This document shows, in pieces, positions 1-10,458 of a stretch of DNA of 26,603 bases. Under the pieces are notes generated by a model. It made no database searches. It was not told the DNA's origin and was given only the letters and a program-made list of their open reading frames with translations. Position numbers and translations under genes: made by a program. The first letter of the stretch is position 1; every line of letters starts with the position of its first letter. This DNA comes from Cruorifilaria tuberocauda. Taxonomy: Eukaryota; Nematoda; Chromadorea; Rhabditida; Onchocercidae. The stretch spans positions 1 through 26,603 of the forward strand of contig JABVXU010000674.1 of the NCBI GenBank assembly GCA_013365365.1. Direction: 5' to 3'.

Positions 1-1490
1 CTTTTATTATTTAATACATTAATAATTAATTTAAAATTGAACAAAAAATATTCAAACGACTAAATATCTATGAATGCATTATGAATGAATATAAAACTTT
101 AGAAAAATGCACGTATTTTTCTGTTCTCTTTGATAAAATTATTATCGATATGAACTACCTAACTTTCAAAATATTTTTTAACAATTATCAGCGATGAATA
201 CAAAAATAAAAATAAGCAGAATATTCTCAGTTAAAAGAACTCATCCACTGATAAAATATCAGCATACTTTTTATAGTACTTAACCAAGTAATACTTCATA
301 TCAATAAAATGACAATAAAGTATGATTAGCTAAGAAATATTTGCATGCTAATTAAACACCACTTAATAAAGCACAATTAAAGCACTAATTATAGCTTAAC
401 TCTGTTGTAATACTTACATTCATTACCTTATGGAACATATTAGTATCGGATTAATTTTCACACGAATACGGTAGTAAAGTAAAGTATCCACGCTCGGCAT
501 ATGCGAAATCCGGCTGGGAAAGCGGAAGCTTTTGCAACTTCATTTTTACCTTTATATTTCACTGCTTCATCAGTGCTAACTTGATAACAAGCAACTGTTT
601 GCTAATAAATAAAGTATACAAAGGACAGGAAGATTCCATTTTTGCTAACGAACCTAAATACTATCATTTTATTGGAGATGCATGTGTTGTGTGCATGCAT
701 GCAAGCAAGTAAGTTTTAATTGAAAATAAGTTAATTTTTAGTTGAACAAATTATATTTCTTACTTATATATCTTAAATTGCTTTTAAAAGTAAGAATTTA
801 TGACATCATCAGGTAGACATCTTTTAAGCTAATGGAAAATATCTTCTGGAGTATTCAGTGATAAAATGATAAACTTTAATCTTTTGTGAAGAAAATAATT
901 GAATAATACTCAAGAATGATCGTAAATACGAGGAAACAAAGAGTGAAGCGAATTCGAAATAAAGTTAAGCATTGAGGAATTGAAAGTCAAATGACTCAAT
1001 CCATCAGTGATTAGTCTTAATAAGCAATCAAATCAAGAAAGGTGACGTAATGATTGGCACAACGTCATCGAATTCTGATTCTTTCTAAATCTTATCAACA
1101 ATCCTCTGACCATTTTGTTGTATCGTAGATATCTCTTCATTCTCAGGATTCCGATTTTTCCTAAATCTTATCGTTAATCCTGAGATCGTCCTTTTCTTCA
1201 GAATATTCAAATATTAGATGAAGTAATCCGACAATTGTAAAAAGCTCAAGAATTTCATACATTTTTTATTATAAACTATTTTGTTTGAAGAAGCAGCCAT
1301 AGAATGGAAGAATCTCAAATCATTTTTATGTGAAATTCCAAACTTAAACAATTCGTACAAATTAATTTTAATTATCATATGGATTAAGCAAAAAAGAAAT
1401 TTTGCTTTTATAACCAATTTTTGATGCAATTTGATTGAATAAAGCAAAAAGTCATCGAAATTCCCGGAAGAATATTGGTAAAAACGCTAA
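1..1490. other. AT-rich intergenic region without a recognised gene
   Basis: I see no credible protein gene here: open frames are short and codon use looks like background. The contents are AT-rich sequence, an imperfect direct repeat (1072-1110 and 1148-1186), and a short less AT-rich patch at 451-543. That patch contains a 30-codon minus-strand frame of unknown meaning. Inverted TGACGT / ACGTCA half-sites lie near 1042-1067; nothing else supports a regulatory role for them. Confidence 0.5.
1072..1186. repeat. Imperfect direct repeat, two units about 76 bp apart
   Basis: Unit one (1072-1110) and unit two (1148-1186) share the order ATTC-T/C-GATT, TCTAAATCTTATC or CCTAAATCTTATC, then AATCCT. 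About 17 of the first 20 positions match. This looks like a decayed tandem duplication. No function is evident. Confidence 0.6.
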
Positions 1491-1562
1491 CTCCCCGGCC
1501 GGGAATCGAACCCGGGTCTCGCACGTGACAGGCGCGGATACTTACCACTATACTACCGAGGA
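1491..1562 (-). tRNA. tRNA-Asp (anticodon GTC)
   Basis: The minus strand folds into a full cloverleaf of about 72 nt. The acceptor stem TCCTCGG pairs with CCGGGGA (one T-G wobble), followed by discriminator G. The D arm carries the A box TAGTATAGTGG. A five-pair anticodon stem (one G-U) closes the loop CTGTCAC, giving anticodon GTC. The T arm carries a standard B box, GGTTCGATTCC. A T5 run directly downstream (plus-strand 1480-1484) fits a Pol III terminator. There is no intron and all invariant positions look intact, so it should be functional and decode GAC/GAT. Confidence 0.97.
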
Positions 1563-1851
1563 CCACAACTATGTCTCTATGTACTGTAATTTTAGTTTTC
1601 CATGCAATTCAAATACTTATCATTTAATACTTATCAGTTACCTTAATGATTGATAATCAATAACTGAAATTTAAATAGTTTTAAAATTTCACAATTTATT
1701 TAACAATTTGAATCCCTTCATTTCTCTGTATCTCTCTTTCTCTTTTCTTCATTCCATGATGATCAGTTAAGAGTTAAGAGTTAAATTAATGCATGTAAAA
1801 TCAGATCAAGAAATGCAAAAAAACTGACATTTCTGGAGGAGGAATAATCTC

Positions 1852-1855
<4 letters not shown>

Positions 1856-1890
<35 letters not shown>
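1856..1890. repeat. (TG)n microsatellite
   Basis: About 14 perfect TG units run from 1856 to 1884, followed by an interrupted ATGTGT. It is a simple sequence repeat that could be length-polymorphic. Confidence 0.95.
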
Positions 1891-2094
1891 CACAAGCTAC
1901 CGCGAAGGTATTTATTACCCGCAAGTTGATATCTTTTAAACTTTTAAAGATCTTTTTTATCAGTTTGTTAAATGCTTCAAGTAAATTTCAGTTATTGGAG
2001 AAGACATAATTTCAGTGAAGAAATAATCGACGTCAAGAGTGAAAGGCAAAATAGGAAAAGACAAAAGTAGACAAAAGTAGAGAGAAGACAATAA

Positions 2095-2126
2095 AAGAGA
2101 GAGAGAGAGAAAAGAGGAGGGAGAGA
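2095..2126. repeat. (GA)n purine tract
   Basis: A GA-rich purine run lies about 80 bp to the left of a long CT tract, so the two tracts are inverted relative to each other. The tract is interrupted by AAA and GGAGG. Confidence 0.85.
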
Positions 2127-2200
2127 TCGAAGTTGAAAACAGTAGAAGTAGTAAGTTCGGAAATGATGAGATTATTTACAAAGGTGGAAAAAGAATGCCA

Positions 2201-2278
<78 letters not shown>
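2201..2278. repeat. (CT)n microsatellite, about 34 units
   Basis: An essentially perfect CT dinucleotide run covers about 2208-2276. It is the longest simple repeat in the window, and assembly length errors are likely here. Confidence 0.97.
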
Positions 2279-2509
2279 CTTTTTCCTCTTCTTAATTAAT
2301 TAATGTTAACTTATCATAATTATCAGAAAATTGGATAAGGCAGTTATCTCTCATCTGTCTGTATTTCAGTAACTCTTCAAATGAGTACTAATAAGCTAAG
2401 TAACGATGACCTCAGCTAACCCTTCCCTTTTCCACTCTCTCTAGATGTTGACAGAAATTATCGATTTCAACCTAACCTTTAATTCATTCATCGATTTATT
2501 TCTTTATCA

Positions 2510-2596
2510 AACTCTCTCTTCTCTCTTCATCCTCAATCCCTCTCTCTCTCCCTCCCGTCTCCCTCTCTCTCTCTCCATCTCCCTCTCTTTCTCTCA
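2510..2596. repeat. Interrupted CT-rich pyrimidine tract
   Basis: An imperfect CTCTC / CCCTC polypyrimidine run. Open frames through it encode only low-complexity Ser/Leu and are not genes. Confidence 0.85.
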
Positions 2597-2600
2597 TTTG

Positions 2601-2720
2601 TTGTGTATATGTTTGTATATGTATGTGTAAGCATGTTTATTTATATATACATGTATGCATGTATGTGTGTGTATGTATGTATGTGTGTGCATGTGTGTGT
2701 GTGTGTGTGTGTGTGTATGT
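2601..2720. repeat. (TG)n / (TATG)n compound microsatellite
   Basis: Alternating TATG, CATG and TG units end in a pure TG run at about 2693-2716. All overlapping frames encode Cys/Val/Met or His/Thr repeats and are artefacts of the repeat. Confidence 0.93.
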
Positions 2721-3775
2721 CACATTCAAAGTTACAACAACGATTTCTCTCAACTTCTTCTCTTTATTCATCATTTTTTCCATTATTACAGTGAATATTT
2801 GCTTGTTATTTCTATTATCATTATCATTATCACTTGTTATTATCACTATTATCATTGTTTTTGTTAAAGTTATTATCATTGATTCGTTTGCATGTCTTTT
2901 TCCCAACAATTTATTGTCTTTATTTTTTTTGTTGCAATTGAAATTTTGCCAAATTTAAAACGGAATTCCGAAATCATTGGGGAAATTATTGTTTTCCAAT
3001 TCGAAGATTCCTCTTTTGAATTATTTGGATGAAATGAAATTAATCGATTATAGCAATTGTTGCAAGGATTGATGTCTGTTATCGATATATACTTTTGCAA
3101 AAATAACATATGTAGCGCATTGAACATATAGTGAAAATCATATTTTAGGATCTAATTTATTCATTTCAACCGGATTGCTCTTCCGGAAGATTTACGGCAA
3201 TATTGAATTAGCTGTTTATTGCAAACAGTAAATTTTATATGGTTGCTGAAATTTTCGTTTGTTTTGTTTACGTTCCTGTTCATGTGTAAGATGACGCTGA
3301 GATATTTAACTATTTCGTGGTTTTACTTCTTGCGAGGCTCAAATTTTCTTTTTTTATTTCAGGTTCTTTCATCGTCTGATTTCAGCAATGGTTGAATCTC
3401 TGTTTCTGCATCGCTATGATAACAGCGTACATGGTGAGCCAATTAAGCCTTAAATAATTTCGTAAAATTTTCATTTGAATTTTGTGGCATACCTTCAGAA
3501 CGGATTTTAAATATAAAAATGTAAGTTAAGATCTGAATCTTCAATATAAGTTTCAAATCTTTTCTTTTTTTGTTCAATCCAGTCGGAAGATTAATCGTAA
3601 AATTTTATTACATTATTAGAATAATTATTATGATTATAAAATCAATCAGGCGTTGCTATTTGGTTTTTTTCTAGTCTAATTTAATTTTAGAAAATATTTC
3701 AAATATAAATTTTCATTCATATTTGATTCTCTTATCCTTTCAATAAATGTTTCATGTGGTGGAAAACGTATTGCA

Positions 3776-5381
3776 ATGAGTTTCATTTGGACATCGGAAG
3801 ATACGAAACGTGCCGCTCTGTTTTCACTGGTACCAGGTGCTTTAACATTATACGGTGCTGTATCGCTCAGGGAGGAAAAAAATATTCTCGATTGGTGGCT
3901 TGTAAGTTCTTTCAATTATTATTAAATATTTCTGCAGAGAGAAAAGTAAAGTAATTGATAAAATGATTGCGATTATTGCGAATTTCATGTATGAATAGCA
4001 ACGTAAGAAATAATTTATGAATAATTTTTTTATATTATTAATTTCATTACTTCTCTTCATTATTCATTTTTCCATTCTATTATTTACTGTAATAAATTAC
4101 AGAAAATTTTCTTTTTTTACTTTTAAAAGCAAAAAATTAAAATGAACAATGCTATGTATATTTTCATAGGCCATAACTAAACCGAAATGGGCACCGAAAA
4201 ATCCATCGGTTTATGCAACAGTAAGCATTGTGACAATTGCGCCTGCTGGTTGGGCGTCATATATGGCATACAAATATGGCGGAGGTTGCTCTTTCTTCTT
4301 TGTTCTTCCAGTTTTTTGCATTAAAATGTTATCTTTAGGATTGAATCCATACATAAAATGCAATAATTAGTATATATTTTCATAGGTCGTAACTAAGCCG
4401 AATTGAGCACTGAGAAATCCCAGAATTCTGTTGAAAATTACTTTTTTATACATATTTACTGGTGAGGATAATTGCAGCTTAATTAATTAATTGCTGGTAG
4501 TGTTAAGCTAGCATTTTTGGCCCAGTACAAGGAAAGAAGGTACAATTTTTTTCTTTAAAACTAATTTGAAGATCTCTCTAATATATAATTAAACAGTAAT
4601 GATTGGTTCCATGGTTTATTTTTACTCTAAAAATCAGGCTGTTAATTGAACAACTTGTAGATTGACAAATAGATGTGTATGCTGTACCAAAAGAAATAAT
4701 GAAAAATAAAACTTTGGAATAAAATAAAATTTCAAATCTTGATTTATCTAAAATTTAATTTTTGTTTTGAATTTTTTAGGTCTTGAATTTACTGATACAA
4801 AATTGGCATTATCTTTATATGGTGGCACTATGCTTTGTGCATTTCTTACAGTGCCACTGCTAAAAAGAAAGAATTGCCATTGGGTAAGTTTTAATTTTTT
4901 AAGTTGCAATCATTAATTATTACCAAATATTTTATAGCATTTTATCATCTCAGTTGTATAGATATAAATCCAAATTATGAAGTACCATATTTCAAGAAAA
5001 ATATTTTTTGTTTTCTTTGAATCGTATTCAATTCTTCGTATGTTTTCAATTACGGTTTAAATTTTCACAGTTTTAGTTATTCCGTAATACGCTTGTAATG
5101 AATTTGACTGGAGCTGGAGCAGCATTTGCATTCTACAAGGTATATTTTGCATCGTTTGAAATATTTCTTACAATCATTTAATTGCTATATTGCAATAAAA
5201 ATTTCTCATTTCCTTTTCTGTCAATTATTTAAGCAATAAAGCAAGAAATATTTTGCAGATTCATCACAATGCTGGCTTTTTATTATTGCCGTACGTTTTG
5301 TGGACAGGTTTTTGTACATACCTCACGTACGCCATGAGTGAATCGACTGCAGGCACTGTAATTGGACGTTTAACTTCTTAA
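3776..5381 (+). CDS. TspO/MBR-family translocator protein, paralogue 1
   Basis: Coding exons: 3776-3901, 4170-4284, 4780-4883, 5077-5139, 5259-5381, with intron phases 0, 1, 0, 0, giving 176 residues. I see the family core: DWW, then KPKWAP (residues 46-51), a GWASY / YKYGGG stretch around 69-81, LSLYGG, and PYVLWTGF (about 147-154). Five hydrophobic segments fit the TspO five-helix fold, near residues 13-30, 56-77, 89-108, 116-136 and 141-160. The family binds porphyrins and sterols, usually in the outer mitochondrial membrane; location and ligand here are inferred. The ATG at 3776 is chosen because it aligns with paralogue 4, and the frame has no ATG between it and an upstream stop. The C-terminus is about 14 residues longer than paralogue 3 and has no Lys/Arg soon after the final Tyr, so the cholesterol-recognition motif is poor. 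Intron 2 contains a dead copy of exon 2. Confidence 0.88.
4355..4421 (+). pseudogene. Degenerate duplicate of exon 2 inside intron 2 of TspO-like gene 1
   Basis: This stretch repeats the intron end and first part of exon 2 (source 4139-4206), including the acceptor TATTTTCATAG and an ACTAA-CCGAA core. In the copy the conserved KPKW tryptophan codon TGG has become TGA. Homology fades after about 35 coding bases and no donor follows. It also enters in phase 0, whereas the host intron is phase 1, so inclusion would break the protein. It is a relic of exon duplication, not a usable alternative exon. Confidence 0.8.
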
Positions 5382-7883
5382 ATCCTATAATTTAATTTCT
5401 TTTTTTGCCTTCCCTTTCTCTTTCCACCTCCTGTAATCATTTATTTTTCTCAAATATGTAAACGCTGAATTCTTTATTCGATCTACAAATTTTCTTCCAG
5501 ATTGTGAAAACAATCATATTTCGAAATAATTTGTTCTATTTTTTACATCTTTTAAAAAATTTTCCGTAGACTTCGGAATGTTTAGGGAAATTTTTTGCAT
5601 TTGTTGCATATATTCAGGATCTTTTACCTCATGTTTTTAGATCATTAAACCAGTTTATTTTGTATTTTGGCCTACTGGACATTAATTCATTCATAGTAAA
5701 ATAAATTTATTTCTCTTTTTATTGGTCCATTAATTTTAAATTTTTTCATAATCTTTAGCAAATTTCATTGTTTTGAAAAAGAAATAAATTTTAGTAGTAA
5801 AATTGAATCATTTCTTTGAAATTTCTGACTACAATGTTATTTTTTATGTAAAAATGTTTTCTTTCCCACTCGAATCATTTTTATTTTGTAATCTTTTTTA
5901 TTTTGTAATCTTTTTATATGTGTAATAAAGTTCTTTAGTGGTTAATATGCTTATCGGAAATAAAAAAAATCATGAATGTGAAATAATTACCAGCGAATAC
6001 TTATGAAAGATTAGGCTCAAATTCTGTTTATCATTTATTGAGCTATCCCTATTCAAATGTAGTTAATTAAAAATGTCTAAAGAGTTGTTCATTTCAAATT
6101 TTAATCTTTTTTTTCGCTTTTCCGAATTCTACTTACCAATTGTTATTCCAGTTTTAGTTCCATTTTTAAAGCAATCGAAATGAATGGTAATAATTGATGA
6201 TTTTAAAAAATAACAGATTAAAGAAAAGGAACAGACAGTATTTTTTTTTGTCTATTCTTTTCGTCCTTTATTAATAACCAAAGAATTTCCTTAATCAAAA
6301 AATAAATGTACAGTATTGCTTGAATTTTAATTAATAAATTGTTTTCAATGGAATTCCATCAATGTCAATTTTATTATCAACTGATAAGAGAAATTAATCA
6401 AAATTTCGAAATTTACTTTTATGCAAAAAAATTGTTCCTTTTTTTTGCGCTCATTTTCAATGTTGAAGTAATATTGTGTATTGAAGCTTATCAGTTTATT
6501 ACTTACAGAGAATTTTTTTTTTTTAATTTCAACGGAAGTAATTTAAAAAGTAAGCAAATTAGCATTGTAGCATGCATATATGCATTCATGTTATCAGTCC
6601 TTTTAATCAATCGGCAATATTAATTAGTGGTTCAGCAGTTTGAAAATGCTAAAAACCGATATGTGAATGCTTTTCAAACATTTCTTATTTTCCATTTTAC
6701 ATATTTTATTTAATAATTTCCAGTAAGTATTTTTCGCATAGCATTTTTTAGTTTCAATTTATATTGTTTCCACAGTCAATAAATGAAGAAATGAATTGTT
6801 GGTAGAATAGGAATAGCGATTTAAAAAGTTCGAAGAATCCAAGTGTAAGCTAATTAGAGTTCATGCAATTTTATAAAAGGAAATATTTCTTTTATTTAAG
6901 AAAAATATATAGCTTTTGAATCCTTGAAAAGGTTTTTTAGATTTTAAATTCTTTTTTCTTATTGCTTAAAAGAATCGTTAGGAATAAATTTCAAATGAAA
7001 AGAATTTATTTTATGAAGGCAACACTTTATAATTATCATCAAATGCATTATCTGCTATTTTTTTCCATACATTTTAGAGTTAATAAAAATTACACTAGCT
7101 AATATGAGTTTTCAATTACCAGTATTCAAGTTCAAAGTTTATGCAATGCTAAATTTGAAATGTTTATTTTTATGATATTCATGATAAAGTGCTGATAAGT
7201 TATTTGGGATTTTCTCAGTAAAAACAACTAACTGAAAATTACACGTACTAATTAATTACCAATAGAAAATAATTCCATGTCTAAAAGCCCAAAATCATTT
7301 TTTCTATTTTCTTCTTTTGTTTAGAAATTAATTCTTAAAAGGAAATAGTATATGTTGAAAATTTTCTCTATATGTTAAAAAATTTTAATTCATAGATTTG
7401 ATAAATTTCTTTTTCCTTATTTCTTCCTTCATCGTTATCAAGATATTCCGGGTAATTCTGATAGGATAATTTTTGATATTTTCAGGAAGCAATATCATAT
7501 CTTCAACTATTTGTTTACTTTATTCTTATCATTTCTGTTCCACTATGCAAAAATAATTTCTCCCTTATTGTACTAGTAAAATTACTCAATTTATCAATGA
7601 TATCTTTTCGGAAATTTTTGAAAATGGAAGAAAGGAAGAAAAAAAGAAAAAATTATCTTTGAAAAGAGAAAAAGAAGAAATAGAAAATTTCAAGAGAAAT
7701 TTTGTCAAATTAATTTAAAAAATATTTCAAAAAATGTTGCATTTGTTTCAATCGATAATGTTTGCAAACAATAATTACACGTTGTTACGTCATACTTCGC
7801 TTATTCTCTACCTCTGATAAGATAACTGTTGTGAGTTTGTTGAACTTTTTCTTTTCGTCAACTTTTTCAACGAATCAAGCGAA
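5382..7883. other. Intergenic region between TspO-like genes 1 and 2
   Basis: About 2.5 kb of very AT-rich sequence. Gene 1's 3' UTR probably ends near AATAAA-like signals around 5700. A short tandem repeat of TTTTATTTTGTAATC lies at about 5878-5913. The longest frame (94 codons at 6339) has no recognisable domain and background composition. I looked for decayed TspO exons (KPxWAP, GGG, PYxxW) and found none. Confidence 0.5.
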
Positions 7884-9992
7884 ATGTTCGGTTGTCATAG
7901 TGGCAATTATTATGGTATGATTTAGAAATAATATTAAGAGATAAGATTAGATAATGATAAACTGATTAGACAGATTAGACAAAGAAATCTATTAATAGCT
8001 TGGTAGATAAAAAATAAAACTTGCCAAGTTTTAGAAATAAATAAAAATATGTAAATGAAATATAATAAAATCAGGATCAATAATTTTTACTTAATCAATC
8101 ACTTAGATTTATGTTTGTATAATCAATACATTATTATATAGAAAATTTTTGTTTGTTTATTTTTTGTTTTTTTTCTATTTTGCATAAAATAGAATAGACA
8201 TGATAAAAGATATATTTCCTGATAAGTTGTAAAGTAAGAAATCTGACGAAATTTTTTCATACTAATTCTTAATCATTTGATCGAATCTCGGTTTATTTAA
8301 CCCGATAATACAGGTATTAATTTTTTATAAGCGATTTAAATTTATGTTTGTATAATGAGTTAATTTTTTTTTCTAATTTAATATTAGATAGCTGAAAACT
8401 TATCAGAGGTAATGCCAAGATGATTTTATAAGATTCAGATTCTCCATGGACAATCAAAGATACACGACGTGCGATTCTAGCTACAATGGTACCTGGCGCT
8501 GTAGGACTTGTTAGCTGTGTGCCGTACTATAATTCAAATAATCCCATCGAATGGTGGAATGTAAACTTTTTCTCTTCCATTTCCGTTCCGTTTAAATTTG
8601 AAATTTGATAAAGGTTTTTTCAATTACTCTTAATCTTAAATAAAATTGAATATGAAATTAATTAATATTCAATTAATTTACGGAATAATTAAGTAAGTTA
8701 TCTTATAGTTATACAAAAAACCGGAATGGGCGCCGAAATCTTTGTATACTTACGCATTCATGGATGCATTAACAATTGCACCAGTTGGTTATGCAAGTTA
8801 TTTTGTTTATAAATGTGGTGGTGGTATGTTAATTTAATTTAATTTAAATTAGTCTTATTTCTCTTGATTACAATTTAATTTCTTTCAATTTGAAAAAGCG
8901 TTCTTCGGTTTTATAAAATTTTATTTTAGTATTATTGTTCAATGTTACTTATTACAATGTATCAGTCCTTTTGGTGATAATCTTTTGAAATTAATTTATT
9001 AACTTAAAAAATGAAAAAGCAAAATGAATTGAAACCAAATCAAGTTGGATTATATGTAATATATTCATTAAAATTTTCTCAGTTTTATTACTCCTATTTG
9101 ATTGCGGGTAATAAAATTAGGTAAATTCCACGATAACTCGGGGATGACGCAGGATATTTTGCAGGTTTACAAAATGCGCTAACAGCATTATCGCTTGGTT
9201 TGTATGGTAGCAATTTAATGCTATGCGTTGCATCCTTATCATATATGAAAAGGAATGATATAAAAGCTGTAAGAAATGTTGTTGATAACCGTTTGATAAC
9301 AAATGTTGCTGATAAGCATATGATAATAGTATATACAATCATTGAATATTTTCATGAAATTTTTTAGAAAAGAATGTATGGAATTTCTGATATTTTAAAA
9401 ATACAAAAATAAAAATAAAATTTTCGAAGTTTTGAAATAAAAAATTTTAATGTAAATGAAAAAAGAAACCTTTCTAACAAAAGAGGATTGATTTATTTAT
9501 TTTTTGATTATAATTGTAATTAATTCATTTTAGATTTATTACTTTTCCATGGCTGTTCATCTAACAGCAGCCGGATCAGCTGCTATTGCTTGCAAGGTTC
9601 GTTTGTTTGTTTATTTGTTTATTTATTTATTTGTTTACTTCCATTCATTTCGTTATAAAATATAAAGCGAACCATATCAGCTGAATAATTTTTGCGCTAA
9701 AGCTTTGCATACTTATAATTACATATCTCATAGCTTTACATAATTATTGTATTAAAATAACCGACGGATAAATATTTGTTTTTTGTTTGCATTATGATTA
9801 CTACAGCTTTACAGTAACTAAGAATTCAATTTATTATTGCTATTGAAATTTTGTATTTTCGAACTTAAATTTCAAATTTTTAAGATTAATCGGCTCGTTG
9901 GTCTACTGATGGTACCATATGTGTTATGGACTGGTTTTCATACCGTTGTATTGTATGCAATGAAAAATCTGAATTCGGAAATTGAAAATTAG
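7884..9992 (+). CDS. TspO/MBR-family translocator protein, paralogue 2
   Basis: Coding exons: 7884-7914, 8439-8560, 8709-8823, 9165-9268, 9534-9596, 9885-9992, giving 180 residues. The first exon (MFGCHSGNYY plus one base) is inferred. The frame of exon 2 has a stop just upstream and no ATG, and 7884-7914 is the nearest ATG exon ending in phase 1 at a GTATGA donor. An alternative acceptor at 8433 would add two residues. Family signs are WTIKDTRRA, EWW, KKPEWAP, TIAPVGYASY, a Gly-rich CGGGL, LSLGLYG and PYVLWTGF. The ending VVLYAMK fits the loose cholesterol-recognition pattern L/V-x-Y-x-K/R. This copy is the most changed in helices 3 and 4: it lacks the TDTK motif and the LFRNT start of exon 5. 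AATAAA at 10175-10180 is the likely poly(A) signal. Confidence is lower for exon 1 than for the rest. Confidence 0.83.
9279..9326. promoter_or_regulatory. Cluster of four TGATAA (GATA-factor) sites in an intron
   Basis: TGATAA occurs at 9283, 9294, 9310 and 9321, in intron 4 of TspO-like gene 2, immediately after the donor. TGATAA is the binding core of nematode intestinal GATA factors such as ELT-2. A regulatory role is inference only, because AT-rich DNA yields this hexamer often. Confidence 0.3.
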
Positions 9993-10458
9993 TGTTACTC
10001 TTCATCATGTCATCCCATTTATGTTGCTTTTTAGTGATTGATATTCGTTTAGGTGCCAAGCAAATCTTCCAATCGATTTAAATCAATAATTGATTGAAAT
10101 GTTGTTAATTTGAAGCATTAATCATTTAAAAGTGTTAATTAACGTAAGTTGTATATGCTATATATTTATGCAGAAATAAAAATTTGTAGAATTGAATGCA
10201 ATTAATCGTGTACTAAAAAGATTACATTTATTATTTCCACAAATTATTTCACATTGATTTTTTTTGAAGCAAAAAAACTTTGTTGAAACGAAAGCATTAA
10301 CTTCAATAATCAATAATGCTATTTTTTCACTCTTCTCGAACTAATTTAAGGTCATATGGGAATGTTTTCTTTTTTAAAGTACAATTTTCAAAGCATTGTA
10401 CTTCTTTTATTTCAGCATTCTTTTTCAAAGCTAAACAAATAAAATTGGTCAGTTGGAA
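9993..10458. other. Short intergenic region, 3' UTR of gene 2 and promoter/5' UTR of gene 3
   Basis: Contains the AATAAA of gene 2 (10175-10180). At 10404-10415 lies a strong acceptor CTTTTATTTCAG, 43 bases before the start of gene 3, which fits a spliced-leader trans-splice site. At 466 bp this is the tightest spacing in the cluster. Confidence 0.55.

Larger units (their letters stand above)
1563..3775. other. Microsatellite-rich intergenic region upstream of the TspO cluster
   Basis: No protein gene is recognised. The stretch contains several simple repeats (listed separately), a TTATCA-rich tract at about 2811-2880, and one exon-like segment at 3362-3433. That segment has a strong TTTATTTCAG acceptor before it and a GTGAGC donor after it. 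It holds an ATG with 15 codons in phase 1, but this cannot be joined in frame to the TspO exon at 3776. It is therefore at most an untranslated 5' exon of that gene. Confidence 0.45.

Noticed and set aside
1435..1653. 72-codon plus-strand frame over 1435-1653
   Set aside because: It overlaps the minus-strand tRNA-Asp and owes its openness and GC-rich codons to it.
2445..2958. Several overlapping frames of 60-111 codons on both strands
   Set aside because: They run through CT, TG and TATG microsatellites and encode only Cys/Val/Tyr, His/Thr or Ser/Leu repeats.
3362..3433. Possible first coding exon of TspO-like gene 1 (ATG, 15 codons, phase 1)
   Set aside because: Splice sites look good, but no downstream acceptor before 3776 joins it in frame to the WTSEDT exon. 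Using the acceptor at 3692 leads to a stop. It can only be untranslated leader.
3585..3610. TCGGAAGATTA after an acceptor-like CCAG, resembling the start of TspO exon 1
   Set aside because: Only about nine matching bases, with stops immediately after; most likely chance.
6339..6623. 94-codon plus-strand frame between TspO genes 1 and 2
   Set aside because: Phe/Ile/Asn-rich background composition, no domain, no splice context or conserved motif.
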